Assembly (NCBI RefSeq): GCF_000374405.1
Contig: NZ_KB894218.1
Location: 63,683-127,682, forward strand
Source of the DNA: Riemerella columbina DSM 16469
GTDB taxonomy: Bacteria; Bacteroidota; Bacteroidia; Flavobacteriales; Weeksellaceae
Length of the DNA stretch: 64,000 nt
Reading direction: 5' to 3'
Shown: piece by piece, positions 26,303 to 34,772 of the stretch
Layout of the letters: each line of letters starts with the position of its first letter
How positions within the stretch are numbered: position 1 is the stretch's first letter
Translations under genes and position numbers: made by a program
The notes under the pieces: model-generated
The model's input: only the letters and a program-made list of their open reading frames with translations
Told to the model about the DNA's origin: nothing
Databases searched by the model: none

Positions 26303-27166
26303 TTATTTAAGCTCAATAGGGTTGTTATTCTCGTTAAGGAATTTTTTCAACTTCTCTTCACCTTCTTTCATTTTTTCTAAAAAAGATGAGCCATCGGGTA
26401 GTTTATAATTCTTTAAAGCAGGGTTGCTAAATTGTGTTCTAAGCGATGCGAATGGATCTTTTTTATAATCTGCATAAGCTTTTTCAAACTTCGCTTTAGA
26501 AATTTCTATGGCTTGGTTAGCGCCAAAATCTTTCATCATCTTATCTATATAAGGCGTGGCTTCTTGCTCCGTTAAGGTTTTATTACCTTTTAGAGTCCAT
26601 TGGTAGTGGTTTTGGTCATCTACCAGTTTTACAATTAAGCCAGGTAGTCCATGGAATTTATAAGGGCCATCTGCAAAAGGCAGTTCTGTGGTAAACCATG
26701 CCGTCCAATTTCTACCACCAAATGTAGTCGTAGCTTTTTGCACGGGGTAGTTTTCCATAGTATCCGTTTCGGGTTGTACTTTCCAATCTAGTTTTACCTC
26801 TTCATCGTAAACAAATTTTTTATTTAAAATAAAATCTTCGTATTTAATTTTATCCGTGATAGGATAAGGCTTTTTAATGGTATAGGTAAACTTACCCTGC
26901 TTAAGCCCAAATTTTTCTTGGTCGAACATATTACCAGTTCTTTGGACTTGTTTCATAAAGGCTTCCATCAGGGAATCTTGGGATACAGAAAGATAATCTC
27001 TATAAATGGATTGGTCTTTCCAAATATCTAGTACAGTCATAGCGGTTTCTGTATTGGCAGAATCTTTATTCTTTTGATAAGTCATCTCGTAGAAAAAACG
27101 ATTGACATTTTGTGCTGAAATCAATCCCGCGATAAGTAATAGGGTAAAAGCAAATAATTTTTTCAT
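26303..27166 (-). CDS. GLPGLI-family exported protein
   Basis: This 287-residue protein has a signal peptide (about residues 1-18, ending LISAQ) and a complete core: TTFGGRNWTAWFTTELPF then ADGPYKFHGLPGLIVKLVD. The C-terminal part is helical and Lys/Glu-rich. Its function is unknown. It lies downstream of rpmA on the same strand but is separated from it by a strong hairpin terminator, so it is probably transcribed on its own. It converges with the paralogue that ends at 26243. Confidence 0.9.
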   Translation of the reverse strand: MKKLFAFTLLLIAGLISAQNVNRFFYEMTYQKNKDSANTETAMTVLDIWKDQSIYRDYLSVSQDSLMEAFMKQVQRTGNMFDQEKFGLKQGKFTYTIKKPYPITDKIKYEDFILNKKFVYDEEVKLDWKVQPETDTMENYPVQKATTTFGGRNWTAWFTTELPFADGPYKFHGLPGLIVKLVDDQNHYQWTLKGNKTLTEQEATPYIDKMMKDFGANQAIEISKAKFEKAYADYKKDPFASLRTQFSNPALKNYKLPDGSSFLEKMKEGEEKLKKFLNENNNPIELK

Positions 27167-27213
27167 AGGTGTTTTTATTTATTAGTATATCAATTCATAA
27201 AAATGTTACAAAA

Positions 27214-27243
27214 AAAATACCACATTTCAGATGTGGTATTTTT
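27214..27243 (-). terminator. terminator after rpmA
   Basis: AAAATACCACAT pairs perfectly with ATGTGGTATTTT around TTCAG, with a T-run on the minus strand past the hairpin. It closes the rplU-rpmA operon. Confidence 0.8.
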
Positions 27244-27264
27244 ATCATTGAATAAATGATATGT

Positions 27265-27522
27265 TTATGCGTTTGGTTCTACAGAAACATAAGATCTATT
27301 ATCGGCTTTTTTTCTGAAGACTACTTTACCGTCTACCAAAGCAAATAAAGTATGGTCTTTACCCATTCCTACATTGTTTCCTGGGTGGTGTTTTGTACCT
27401 CTTTGTCTTACGATGATATTACCTGCGATAACTTCCTGTCCTCCGAAAATTTTAACGCCTAATCTTTTGGATAGAGAATCTCTACCGTTCTTGGAACTAC
27501 CAACTCCTTTTTTGTGTGCCAT
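27265..27522 (-). CDS. rpmA: 50S ribosomal protein L27
   Basis: This 85-residue protein has the L27 signature ([13 protein letters not shown], then [21 protein letters not shown]). Its N-terminal tail reaches the peptidyl-transferase centre. It begins MAHKKGVG with no cleavable extension. It is the second gene of the usual rplU-rpmA pair, 31 nt after rplU, and is flanked by GLPGLI genes on both sides. Confidence 0.97.
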   Translation of the reverse strand: MAHKKGVGSSKNGRDSLSKRLGVKIFGGQEVIAGNIIVRQRGTKHHPGNNVGMGKDHTLFALVDGKVVFRKKADNRSYVSVEPNA

Positions 27523-27553
27523 TTTATTTTAGGTTTTAAAAGGTTAAAAATTA

Positions 27554-28198
27554 TTAGGCTTTTCCGCCTTTAAGTTGTCCTTTAAGAGTTTCTAACTCAT
27601 CAAACTTGCCATCTGCAGCCAATTGTGCTTGCTGAGGCCAAGTTGTAGGATCCATAGCTGCATAAACTGCACCATTAGGATCTAAAATTGCTTCTAGCTC
27701 TTCTTTAGTTTTCTTAGCCAAATCAGCGTATGATTTGATTCCTGCTTCTGCAAATAATTCAGCTACTTTTGGTCCGATACCTTCAATTACTGTAAGGTCA
27801 TCTCCTTTTTTAGTGGCTTTTTTTGCAGTAGTTTTTGGTTTCGCAGTTTCTGCTTTCTCAGACTTTTCCGCTTTTTTCTTAGCGCCATCAAATCCTGTAA
27901 TAGATACGATTTGAATTTGAGTTAAAGATTGTCTGTGTCCGTTTTTCTTAGCATAGCCTTTTCTTCTTTTCTTTTTGAAAACGATGACTTTATCCGCTTT
28001 TACATGCTCAAGAATTTCCGCTTCTACAGCGATACCACTTACAGCCGGGGCGCCAACTGTTGTTGCACCGTTTACGGTAAGAAGAACTTTATCAAAAGAT
28101 ACTTTGTCCCCTTTCTCACCAGAAAGACGGTTTACAAACAATTTTTGGTCTTGCTCAACTTTGTATTGAAGCCCTGCTATCTCTACGATTGCAAACAT
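27554..28198 (-). CDS. rplU: 50S ribosomal protein L21 with C-terminal helix-hairpin-helix extension
   Basis: The first 105 residues or so are L21 (MFAIVEIAGLQYKVEQ through KKNGHRQSLTQIQI), which binds 23S rRNA. A Lys/Ala/Glu-rich linker follows (about 106-130). Then comes a helix-hairpin-helix-like domain (about 131-214) with DLTVIEGIGPKVAELFAEAG. L21 is normally about 103 residues, so this one is twice the usual length. The same extension is known in other Bacteroidota. What the domain binds is unknown. Confidence 0.95.
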   Translation of the reverse strand: MFAIVEIAGLQYKVEQDQKLFVNRLSGEKGDKVSFDKVLLTVNGATTVGAPAVSGIAVEAEILEHVKADKVIVFKKKRRKGYAKKNGHRQSLTQIQIVSITGFDGAKKKAEKSEKAETAKPKTTAKKATKKGDDLTVIEGIGPKVAELFAEAGIKSYADLAKKTKEELEAILDPNGAVYAAMDPTTWPQQAQLAADGKFDELETLKGQLKGGKA

Positions 28199-28229
28199 TG
28201 TTATAAATATTTATGGTTAATTAAGACCG

Positions 28230-28237
28230 CAAAAATA
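28230..28237 (-). promoter_or_regulatory. promoter of rplU-rpmA (minus strand TATTTTTG with TTG upstream)
   Basis: The minus strand carries TATTTTTG preceded by TTG at an 18-bp spacing. This fits the Bacteroidota -33/-7 layout and gives a leader of about 30 nt. Confidence 0.68.
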
Positions 28238-28274
28238 AGGATTTTTTTTGAATTACAAATATTTATCCCTAAAT

Positions 28275-29168
28275 TTATTTTTCTAACCCTACCAAATCCA
28301 GTTCTATAGGATTGTTTTTGCGTTTGATTTCTTCTTCGGCTCTTTCTCTATAAAATTTAATGATAGCCATTTTATCGGTAATTTTTTTACCGTTCATATT
28401 TACGGTCATGTTGTAATTAGGATTCATCAAATCTTTTTTCAGTTCTTTTATTGGATCTTGTAAATAATCCTGCCAGAGTTTTTTAAATTGTTTTCTGTTG
28501 ACAGAAATTCTATCGCCAGATAAATTATAGCCTTCTTTCTCTTGCTGGATGATATAATTCCAAGATAAATCTTCGGGTGTCAATTTTTTAGAACCTTTTA
28601 ATAAAAATTGATGAGTTCGATTCTCATTTTCAAGTTTTACAATTAACCCTGGTAAACCATGGAATTTGTAAGGGCCTTCTGGAAATGGAATATCCATAGT
28701 AAACCAAGCTGTCCAATTTCTTCCTCCAAACTTGGTTGTTGCTTTTTGACAAGGATATCCCTCAATAGTTTTAGTATCAGGCAAAAGATTCCATTTAAAA
28801 TCAGAGTTTTCTTCAACCATTAAGAGAGTTTGTTCTATTGTTGTAAACCAATGGATTTTAAAATCTGAATATGATTTTCTCACTATATCACTAATGATTT
28901 TAGCTGAAACATTAATTACAATATCCGTCAACCCCGCTCTTTTTTGCCTAATGACACTTTCAATATTAGTAGAGTCTTGTTTAAACTTCTTTATATCATA
29001 ATAATAAGAACTTTCATTTGGGGTAATATCCAAAATCATAAAGGCTTTATTGAGCGTGTCGGTTTTCGTAGAATCCAAAGTATATTGGTATTCGTAAGTA
29101 AAGCGATGTCTTTGTGCCCATAGTATTTGAGAAAGAACTAATGTTAAAAATAAAATGATGTGTCTCAT
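28275..29168 (-). CDS. GLPGLI-family exported protein
   Basis: This 297-residue protein has a signal peptide (about residues 1-19, ending ILWAQ) and the full core: TKFGGRNWTAWFTMDIPF followed by EGPYKFHGLPGLIVKLEN. The C-terminal region is Lys-rich. It is the fourth GLPGLI gene within 5 kb. It is divergent from hemA, with a 210-bp shared upstream region holding palindromic sites. Its function is unknown. Confidence 0.9.
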   Translation of the reverse strand: MRHIILFLTLVLSQILWAQRHRFTYEYQYTLDSTKTDTLNKAFMILDITPNESSYYYDIKKFKQDSTNIESVIRQKRAGLTDIVINVSAKIISDIVRKSYSDFKIHWFTTIEQTLLMVEENSDFKWNLLPDTKTIEGYPCQKATTKFGGRNWTAWFTMDIPFPEGPYKFHGLPGLIVKLENENRTHQFLLKGSKKLTPEDLSWNYIIQQEKEGYNLSGDRISVNRKQFKKLWQDYLQDPIKELKKDLMNPNYNMTVNMNGKKITDKMAIIKFYRERAEEEIKRKNNPIELDLVGLEK

Positions 29169-29307
29169 AGGCTTTAAATTTTAATCACTAGCCAAATATA
29201 TAAAAAATATTTATATAACTATAAAAACAGTAATTGTTTTTTTATTTAATAACCAAAGTGTTGGGATGGCAAATTCCAATATCGGGTTGGGTGATCTGGT
29301 ATTATAA

Positions 29308-29344
29308 TTGATGCCATCAATGATGTTGATGAAATTTTCATCAA
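29308..29344. promoter_or_regulatory. two TTGATG/CATCAA palindromes upstream of hemA
   Basis: TTGATGCCATCAA (29308-29320) and TTGATGAAATTTTCATCAA (29326-29344) are both perfect palindromes with the same hexamer arms. Their centres are 21 bp apart, two helical turns. The second ends 14 bp before the hemA -7 box. They have the form of an operator for a dimeric regulator and could serve hemA, the divergent GLPGLI gene, or both. Confidence 0.62.
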
Positions 29345-29358
29345 ACCAAAAAAAAACG

Positions 29359-29366
29359 TAAATTTG
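29359..29366 (+). promoter_or_regulatory. -7 box (TAAATTTG) for the heme operon
   Basis: An exact TAnnTTTG box ends 14 nt before the ATG at 29381. It argues for that ATG over the upstream TTG at 29372. Confidence 0.66.
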
Positions 29367-29380
29367 CCCTCTTGAACCTT

Positions 29381-30655
29381 ATGCATAAAGATAGCCCATA
29401 CCAAACTTCCAATTTTACGGTATTAAGTATCAGTTTTGAAAAAGCCGATGCCGATACGCGTGGGAAATTCACTTTTTTTGATGAACACATCAAAGACTTT
29501 GTTAATCATATTCACGAAAGAAATATGGGGGATGCTTTTGTGGTTTCTACCTGCAACCGTACAGAAATCTATACCACCACACATAATTATATGTTTGTGG
29601 CTCAGTTATTTTGCAATACGGTGGGCGTTAGCTTAGTGGATTTTATTAAATATTGTGAAGTTAAGAAAGCCGAAGACGCGCTCAATCACTTGTTTAGAGT
29701 AGCTGCAGGATTAGAAAGTCAGATTTTAGGGGATTTTGAAATTATCTCTCAGATTAAAAAAGCCTTTGCGAGATTTAAAACTTATAAAAGAAAAACCAAT
29801 ACTTATTTAGAAAGAGCCATCAATTCGGCAATACAAATTTCTAAAAAGATAAAAACCGAAACGGGCATTAGTAATGGGGCGGCTTCGGTATCTTATGCGG
29901 CGGTTCATTACATTCTCAATCATCAAAGTCATCTTCAAGATAAGAATATTTTGCTATTTGGTGTGGGGGAAATTGGGCAAAACACGGTGGAGAATTTAAT
30001 GAAGCACCTCTACAAGCCTAACATCAAAATTATCAATAGAACCTTAAGCACCGCTCAAGAAGTGGCGGAAAAATTCCAACTTCCTTATGGCGATTATGCC
30101 GATTTTAAAAATGAATTGACAGAAGCTGATATCCTGATTGTGGCGACTGGGGCATCTCAACCGATTATCAATAAAGAAGATTTACCCCGAGATAAAGCCA
30201 TTTTGGTGATTGACTTATCTATTCCACACAATGTAGATAAAAATGTTGCCGACTTACCAAATGCGACTTTAATTGATGTAGACGAACTTTCACAACAAAT
30301 CCAAGCAACTATTAATGAACGCCGCAAAGAAATTCCAAAGGCAGAAGCTATCATCAAAGAAATGAGCAAGGAATTTATAGACTGGGAAAAGAAGAGAAAG
30401 TTTGTCCCAAAAATCCATCAATTCAAATCTTCATTACAAAGAATAGAGGAACACGAAATGCATAATTTCTACCGTAAGCACCGCTATATCGGTATTGAAG
30501 ATATGGAACTGAGCAACAAACTCATCCAAAAAATCACCAATAGATTTGCCAAATACATTATCGACCATCCAAGGAAAGCCGAAGAAATAGCCAAACTGAT
30601 GGAAGATATTTTTGTAAAACAACCGATAGAAGAATTTAATGAAAAACATAGTTAG
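29381..30655 (+). CDS. hemA: glutamyl-tRNA reductase
   Basis: This protein of about 424 residues reduces glutamyl-tRNA to glutamate-1-semialdehyde, the first step of C5 heme synthesis. The catalytic Cys58 is in STCNRTEIY. The substrate block LFRVAAGLESQILGDFEI and the NADPH-binding segment LLFGVGEIGQNTVENL are clear, and a C-terminal dimerisation helix is present. It heads the hemA-hemC-hemD-hemE operon and overlaps hemC by 17 nt. Two palindromes upstream suggest regulated expression. Confidence 0.95.
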   Translation: MHKDSPYQTSNFTVLSISFEKADADTRGKFTFFDEHIKDFVNHIHERNMGDAFVVSTCNRTEIYTTTHNYMFVAQLFCNTVGVSLVDFIKYCEVKKAEDALNHLFRVAAGLESQILGDFEIISQIKKAFARFKTYKRKTNTYLERAINSAIQISKKIKTETGISNGAASVSYAAVHYILNHQSHLQDKNILLFGVGEIGQNTVENLMKHLYKPNIKIINRTLSTAQEVAEKFQLPYGDYADFKNELTEADILIVATGASQPIINKEDLPRDKAILVIDLSIPHNVDKNVADLPNATLIDVDELSQQIQATINERRKEIPKAEAIIKEMSKEFIDWEKKRKFVPKIHQFKSSLQRIEEHEMHNFYRKHRYIGIEDMELSNKLIQKITNRFAKYIIDHPRKAEEIAKLMEDIFVKQPIEEFNEKHS

Positions 30656-31553
30656 AATTGGCACACGAAATTCACCATTAGCCTTATGGCAAGCCGAAGC
30701 CGTAGCTAGTGCCCTTCAGCAGCAACAATACGAAACCGAAATAATTCCTATTGTATCTTCTGGAGATAAAAACCTTAGCCAACCGCTTTACGCCATGGGG
30801 ATTACGGGTGTCTTTACTAAGGATTTGGATATCGCTTTATTAAATAATGAAATAGATATCGCCGTACATTCTTTAAAAGATGTTCCTACAAAATTGCCAG
30901 AAAACATAAGCCTTTTAGCATATCTGGAAAGAGATTACCCTCAAGATGTTTTGGTAAGAAATAGCCAATCTAAAGACAAACCATTAAAAGACTTAAAGGT
31001 TGCTACCAGTAGCCTAAGACGCCGTGCCTTTTGGTTAAAAGAATTTGAAAATACCGAATTTTCTGATATCAGAGGAAATGTACAAACCCGATTGCAAAAG
31101 TTAGAAAATGGTATAGCTGATGCTACACTATTTTCTTTAGCAGGAATTAAGCGTATGGACTTAGATATTGCTTATGAAATGCTTCCGTTTATGCTTTCCG
31201 CACCTTCACAAGGTGTGGTTGCCGTAGCGGGAAGGAGTGATGATGAACGCATTGGTCTGATTATGGACAAAATTAACCATAAAGCCACGCAAATTTGTGT
31301 AGAAATAGAACGACAGTTTTTGCAAACTTTAGAAGGAGGGTGTACTGCTCCAATTGGCGCTTATGCTCAGTTCGTTAGTGATAATCAAATTAGTTTTAGT
31401 GGGCGACTGACTTCATTAGATGGAAAAGAGAGTTTAGAAGTAGAAGAAACCTTTATATACAAGAACGGCGAAGATTATGGTGTTGCCTTTGCCCATCAGT
31501 TGCTCGATAATGGAGGGGCAGAACTTATGGAAAGTATAAAAGAACAACTCTAA
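30639..31553 (+). CDS. hemC: hydroxymethylbilane synthase (porphobilinogen deaminase)
   Basis: This 304-residue enzyme polymerises four porphobilinogens to hydroxymethylbilane. It has the N-terminal RIGTRNSPLALWQAE, HSLKDVPT, and the cofactor-attachment Cys235 in EGGCTAPIGAYA. It starts inside the end of hemA (17-nt overlap), and its stop overlaps the hemD start by one base, so translation is likely coupled. Confidence 0.96.
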   Translation: MKNIVRIGTRNSPLALWQAEAVASALQQQQYETEIIPIVSSGDKNLSQPLYAMGITGVFTKDLDIALLNNEIDIAVHSLKDVPTKLPENISLLAYLERDYPQDVLVRNSQSKDKPLKDLKVATSSLRRRAFWLKEFENTEFSDIRGNVQTRLQKLENGIADATLFSLAGIKRMDLDIAYEMLPFMLSAPSQGVVAVAGRSDDERIGLIMDKINHKATQICVEIERQFLQTLEGGCTAPIGAYAQFVSDNQISFSGRLTSLDGKESLEVEETFIYKNGEDYGVAFAHQLLDNGGAELMESIKEQL

Positions 31554-32227
31554 TGAATCCAGAGGTGCGTATTCTTTTTACCAAAATGGGAATTGAGCAA
31601 GAGGTTAAGACCGTATTACCTTCAACCCTGCTTTGCGATTTTCAGCCAATGATAAAGGTTAATATTCTTGCTATGCAACCGATTGATTTAAAGAATAGCC
31701 TATTGATTTTTACCAGTATTAATGGAGCAAAAGGTTTTATTCAAAATCACTTTAATGTTGGTGGCAATCCTATCCTTTGTGTAGGTTCTAAGACAGAACA
31801 GTTGCTTTCTCAGAACGGATTTAAGGTAAACCATACCGCCAAAAATGCTGAAGCATTGGCTGAGTATATTATAAACAATCTATCTCAATCGGATAATCTG
31901 ATTCACTTTTGTGGTAATAAAGTCTTACCGACTTTGGAAGAAAAATTGTCGGCGAAAGGTTATCATTACCATAAGACTACAGTTTACGAAACAGAATTGC
32001 TTAAACCTCAATTGACAAAAACTTATGATGCCATCGCATTTTTTAGTCCTAGTGGCGTAGAGAGTTTTATGGCGAATAATACTTTGGATAATGCCAGATT
32101 GTTTGCTATTGGAACCACTACTGCAGCGGCTTTGAAACAATATACTGACCAGCCTATTATCACAAGTTCGCAACAGACTTTGGAATCTATGCTAATGGAT
32201 ATTCAAGACTATATCAATACAAACTAA
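31553..32227 (+). CDS. hemD: uroporphyrinogen-III synthase
   Basis: This 224-residue protein closes hydroxymethylbilane to uroporphyrinogen III. HemD is poorly conserved. The recognisable parts are [12 protein letters not shown], a two-domain alpha/beta layout, and the C-terminal [13 protein letters not shown] and [12 protein letters not shown]. Position between hemC and hemE makes the call firm. The ATG shares its A with the hemC stop codon. Confidence 0.9.
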   Translation: MNPEVRILFTKMGIEQEVKTVLPSTLLCDFQPMIKVNILAMQPIDLKNSLLIFTSINGAKGFIQNHFNVGGNPILCVGSKTEQLLSQNGFKVNHTAKNAEALAEYIINNLSQSDNLIHFCGNKVLPTLEEKLSAKGYHYHKTTVYETELLKPQLTKTYDAIAFFSPSGVESFMANNTLDNARLFAIGTTTAAALKQYTDQPIITSSQQTLESMLMDIQDYINTN

Positions 32228-32247
32228 CAAAAGAAAAACACAAGATT

Positions 32248-33273
32248 ATGATAAAGAATGATTTATACCTAAAAGCCTTAAGAGGGGAAACCGTAGAGCG
32301 TCCACCCGTATGGATGATGCGCCAAGCGGGGCGTTTTCTTCCTGAATTTAGAGCTTTAAGGGAACAATACGACTTTTTTACGCGTTGCCAAACGCCAGAA
32401 TTAGCCTCAGATATTACTTTGATGCCGATTAAACGCTTTCCTTTAGATGCCGCAATTTTGTTTTCTGATATTTTGGTCTTACCACAAGCGATGGGTATTA
32501 ACTTTGAAATGAAAGAAGGCGTAGGACCTTGGCTGGAAACACCTATCCGTACTAAAGAACAAGTAGAAGCCATAGAAGTTCCCAATGTAGACGATACTTT
32601 AGGTTATGTATTTGATGCCATAGAGTTGACCCTTCAAAAGTTAGATAATGAAATTCCTTTGATTGGTTTTGCGGGAAGTCCATGGACTATTTTCTGTTAT
32701 TGTATTGAAGGTAAGGGTAGCAAGTCTTTTGATATGGCAAAATCATTTTGTTTCCAGCAAACAGAGGCTGCTCATCTATTGCTTCAAAAAATTACCGATA
32801 CTACCATTGCTTACCTTAAAAGAAAAGTGGAAAAAGGTGTTTCTGCAGTTCAAATATTTGATTCTTGGGGCGGTATGTTATCACCCGAAGATTATCAAGA
32901 GTTTTCTTGGCAGTACATTAAGCAAATTATAGATGCTATTAGCCCATTAACGCATGTGGTGGTTTTTGGTAAAGGCTGTTGGTTTGCTTTAGAAGACATG
33001 GCAAAAGCCCCTGTATCTGCGCTAGGGGTAGACTGGACGATAAAGCCTGAATTAGCCCGAAGCCTCACCAACAATGCGGTAACTTTACAAGGTAACTTTG
33101 ACCCTGCTCGACTGCATTCTACCCCTGAAACCATAAAAAAAATGGTAGATACAATGATTAGAAGATTTGGGAAAGACCGCTATATCGTGAATTTAGGACA
33201 TGGTATTCTACCCAATATCCCCGTAGAAAACGCCGAAGCCTTTATTCGTGCGGTGGTAGAGTGGAAAGCGTAA
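32248..33273 (+). CDS. hemE: uroporphyrinogen decarboxylase
   Basis: This 341-residue TIM-barrel enzyme converts uroporphyrinogen III to coproporphyrinogen III. It has [22 protein letters not shown], with the conserved Arg/Asp substrate contacts, then [24 protein letters not shown] and [10 protein letters not shown]. It is the last gene of the heme operon, 20 nt after hemD. A hairpin at 33298-33319 ends the transcript. Confidence 0.96.
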   Translation: MIKNDLYLKALRGETVERPPVWMMRQAGRFLPEFRALREQYDFFTRCQTPELASDITLMPIKRFPLDAAILFSDILVLPQAMGINFEMKEGVGPWLETPIRTKEQVEAIEVPNVDDTLGYVFDAIELTLQKLDNEIPLIGFAGSPWTIFCYCIEGKGSKSFDMAKSFCFQQTEAAHLLLQKITDTTIAYLKRKVEKGVSAVQIFDSWGGMLSPEDYQEFSWQYIKQIIDAISPLTHVVVFGKGCWFALEDMAKAPVSALGVDWTIKPELARSLTNNAVTLQGNFDPARLHSTPETIKKMVDTMIRRFGKDRYIVNLGHGILPNIPVENAEAFIRAVVEWKA

Positions 33274-33297
33274 GTTTTATAATTTTTTATAATAAAA

Positions 33298-33319
33298 AAG
33301 CCCAGCCGAAACTGGGCTT
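33298..33319. terminator. hairpin AAGCCCAG-CCGAAA-CTGGGCTT, copy 1 (bidirectional)
   Basis: A perfect 8-bp stem with A-rich left and T-rich right flanks sits between the stops of hemE (+) and the first small exported gene (-). The same hairpin recurs at 33780, 34265 and 34742. Confidence 0.75.
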
Positions 33320-33328
33320 GCTACTATT

Positions 33329-33763
33329 TTAGTTTTTTCCAAAAACTTCAATATTATAGATAATTAAATTTCCTAAATTTTTTTCATCCTTCTTTGTCCA
33401 TTCAAAACAATCTGGGTCTTCACTTACAATACACCGTTTTCCATGTAAATCCCAATTTTGATTAAATGTAACGCAAATTTGAGTAGGTCGATTATTTATA
33501 TCCTTACCTAAAGTTTTTCCAAACTCTTTTTCCTCAAGATACCTAAGGCAAATTCTATTAACTTCTAAAGAATTTTTATTGGGTATTGGTAAAACAGACT
33601 TTATAGGAACTTTAATACTTGATAAGAGCTGATTTAAGGGTTTCCCTATAAAATCTTTCTTATTGACTTCTATTTTTCTTGTTTCAGAAGGTGTATTTAT
33701 TTTCAATTGTTGTGCACAAGAAAAGTGCATCATTAAACCTAAAGTAAGAACTATATATTTCAT
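33329..33763 (-). CDS. small exported protein, tandem paralogue 3 of 3
   Basis: This 144-residue protein has a signal peptide (about 1-18, ending HFSCAQ). The mature domain is shared with the next two genes: EVNKKDFIGKPLNQLLSSIKVPIKSV near the start, FNQNWD in the middle, and DEKNLGNLIIYNI-x-V-x-GKN at the end. Cys16 could be a lipidation site, but SCA-Q also fits ordinary cleavage. I do not recognise the family. It is the most diverged copy and the last of the array. Confidence 0.78.
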   Translation of the reverse strand: MKYIVLTLGLMMHFSCAQQLKINTPSETRKIEVNKKDFIGKPLNQLLSSIKVPIKSVLPIPNKNSLEVNRICLRYLEEKEFGKTLGKDINNRPTQICVTFNQNWDLHGKRCIVSEDPDCFEWTKKDEKNLGNLIIYNIEVFGKN

Positions 33764-33779
33764 ATTATTTTTTTATTAA

Positions 33780-33801
33780 AAGCCCAGCCGAAACTGGGCT
33801 T
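33780..33801 (-). terminator. hairpin AAGCCCAG-CCGAAA-CTGGGCTT, copy 2
   Basis: The sequence is identical to copy 1 and lies 10 bp past the stop of the middle paralogue. It was duplicated together with the gene. Confidence 0.68.
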
Positions 33802-33810
33802 GCTACTATT

Positions 33811-34248
33811 TTAGTTTTTTCCTAGTACTACTATATCATAAATAATTAAATCTCCTAAGTTTTTCTCATCTTCTGGTAACCATTCTGCACATTGGGGATT
33901 TTCTTTAGGTCTACATAAATTACCTGATGTATTCCAATTTTGATTAAATTTAACAACTAATTGAGTGGGACCTTCTTCAATACTATTTTTAATCCATACT
34001 CTATGATATTCATCATAAGTGATGTATCTAAAAGTTAATGTATTAATTTCACTTCTATTTTTATTAGGTATGGCTTGTATTGATTTTATAGGTACTTTAA
34101 TAGTAGCTAATAAGTAACTCAAAGGTTTTCCTATGAACTTATCTTTATTAATTTCAATTTTTTTAACATCAGATAATCTATCTATTGTGACTATTTGTGC
34201 ATAGGAAAAGTTTATTATTAAACCTAAAATAAGAATTATATATTTCAT
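33811..34248 (-). CDS. small exported protein, tandem paralogue 2 of 3
   Basis: This 145-residue protein belongs to the same family as its neighbours. The signal peptide ends INFSYAQ, so the Cys of the other two copies is Tyr here and lipidation is excluded for this copy. The C-terminal part (CAEWLPEDEKNLGDLIIYDI) is nearly the same as in paralogue 1. Two Cys residues in LCRPKENPQCAEW may form a disulfide. The function is unknown. Confidence 0.78.
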   Translation of the reverse strand: MKYIILILGLIINFSYAQIVTIDRLSDVKKIEINKDKFIGKPLSYLLATIKVPIKSIQAIPNKNRSEINTLTFRYITYDEYHRVWIKNSIEEGPTQLVVKFNQNWNTSGNLCRPKENPQCAEWLPEDEKNLGDLIIYDIVVLGKN

Positions 34249-34264
34249 ATTATTTTTTTATTAA

Positions 34265-34286
34265 AAGCCCAGCCTAAACTGGGCTT
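34265..34286 (-). terminator. hairpin AAGCCCAG-CCTAAA-CTGGGCTT, copy 3
   Basis: The stem matches the other copies; one loop base differs (CCTAAA). It lies 10 bp past the stop of paralogue 1. Confidence 0.68.
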
Positions 34287-34295
34287 AGTAGTGTT

Positions 34296-34730
34296 TTAGT
34301 TTTTTCCTAATACTGCTATATCATAAATGATTAAATCTCCCAGATTTTTCTCATCTTCAGGTAGCCATTCTGCACACTGGGGATTTTCTTTGGGCGAACA
34401 TAAGTTGCCTAACTTATCCCAATTTTGATTAAATTCTATTCTTAATTGAATTGGTCTATCATCTATTTTTTTATCCCATGTTTTACGGTATTCACTATAA
34501 GTAGTATACCTAATGGTTAGACTATTGATTTCATTTTTATTTTTATTAGGGAAGGCTTGTATTGACTTAATAGGCACTTTAATAGTAGATAATAAATACT
34601 TTAAAGGTTTACCTATGAACTCTTTTTTGTTTAATTCTATTTTTTTAGCATCAGATAGTTTATTCATTGTAACTGATTGCGCACAAGAAAAGTGCATCAT
34701 TAAACCTAAAGTAAGAACTATATATTTCAT
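34296..34730 (-). CDS. small exported protein, tandem paralogue 1 of 3
   Basis: This 144-residue protein has a signal peptide identical to that of paralogue 3 in its first 18 residues (MKYIVLTLGLMMHFSCAQ). The mature part is the shared domain with IGKPLKYLLSTIKVPIKSIQ, FNQNWDKLGNLC and CAEWLPEDEKNLGDL. Starts of the three genes are 482-485 bp apart, which points to tandem duplication of gene plus hairpin. The function is unknown; the array follows a JAMM-like lipoprotein gene and a DUF6705-like gene. Confidence 0.78.
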   Translation of the reverse strand: MKYIVLTLGLMMHFSCAQSVTMNKLSDAKKIELNKKEFIGKPLKYLLSTIKVPIKSIQAFPNKNKNEINSLTIRYTTYSEYRKTWDKKIDDRPIQLRIEFNQNWDKLGNLCSPKENPQCAEWLPEDEKNLGDLIIYDIAVLGKN

Positions 34731-34741
34731 ATTATTTTTCT

Positions 34742-34763
34742 AAGCCCAGCCGAAACTGGGCTT
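34742..34763 (-). terminator. hairpin AAGCCCAG-CCGAAA-CTGGGCTT, copy 4
   Basis: The stem and loop match copy 1. It lies 10 bp past the stop of the DUF6705-like gene, upstream of the paralogue array. Confidence 0.68.
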
Positions 34764-34772
34764 AGTAGTATG

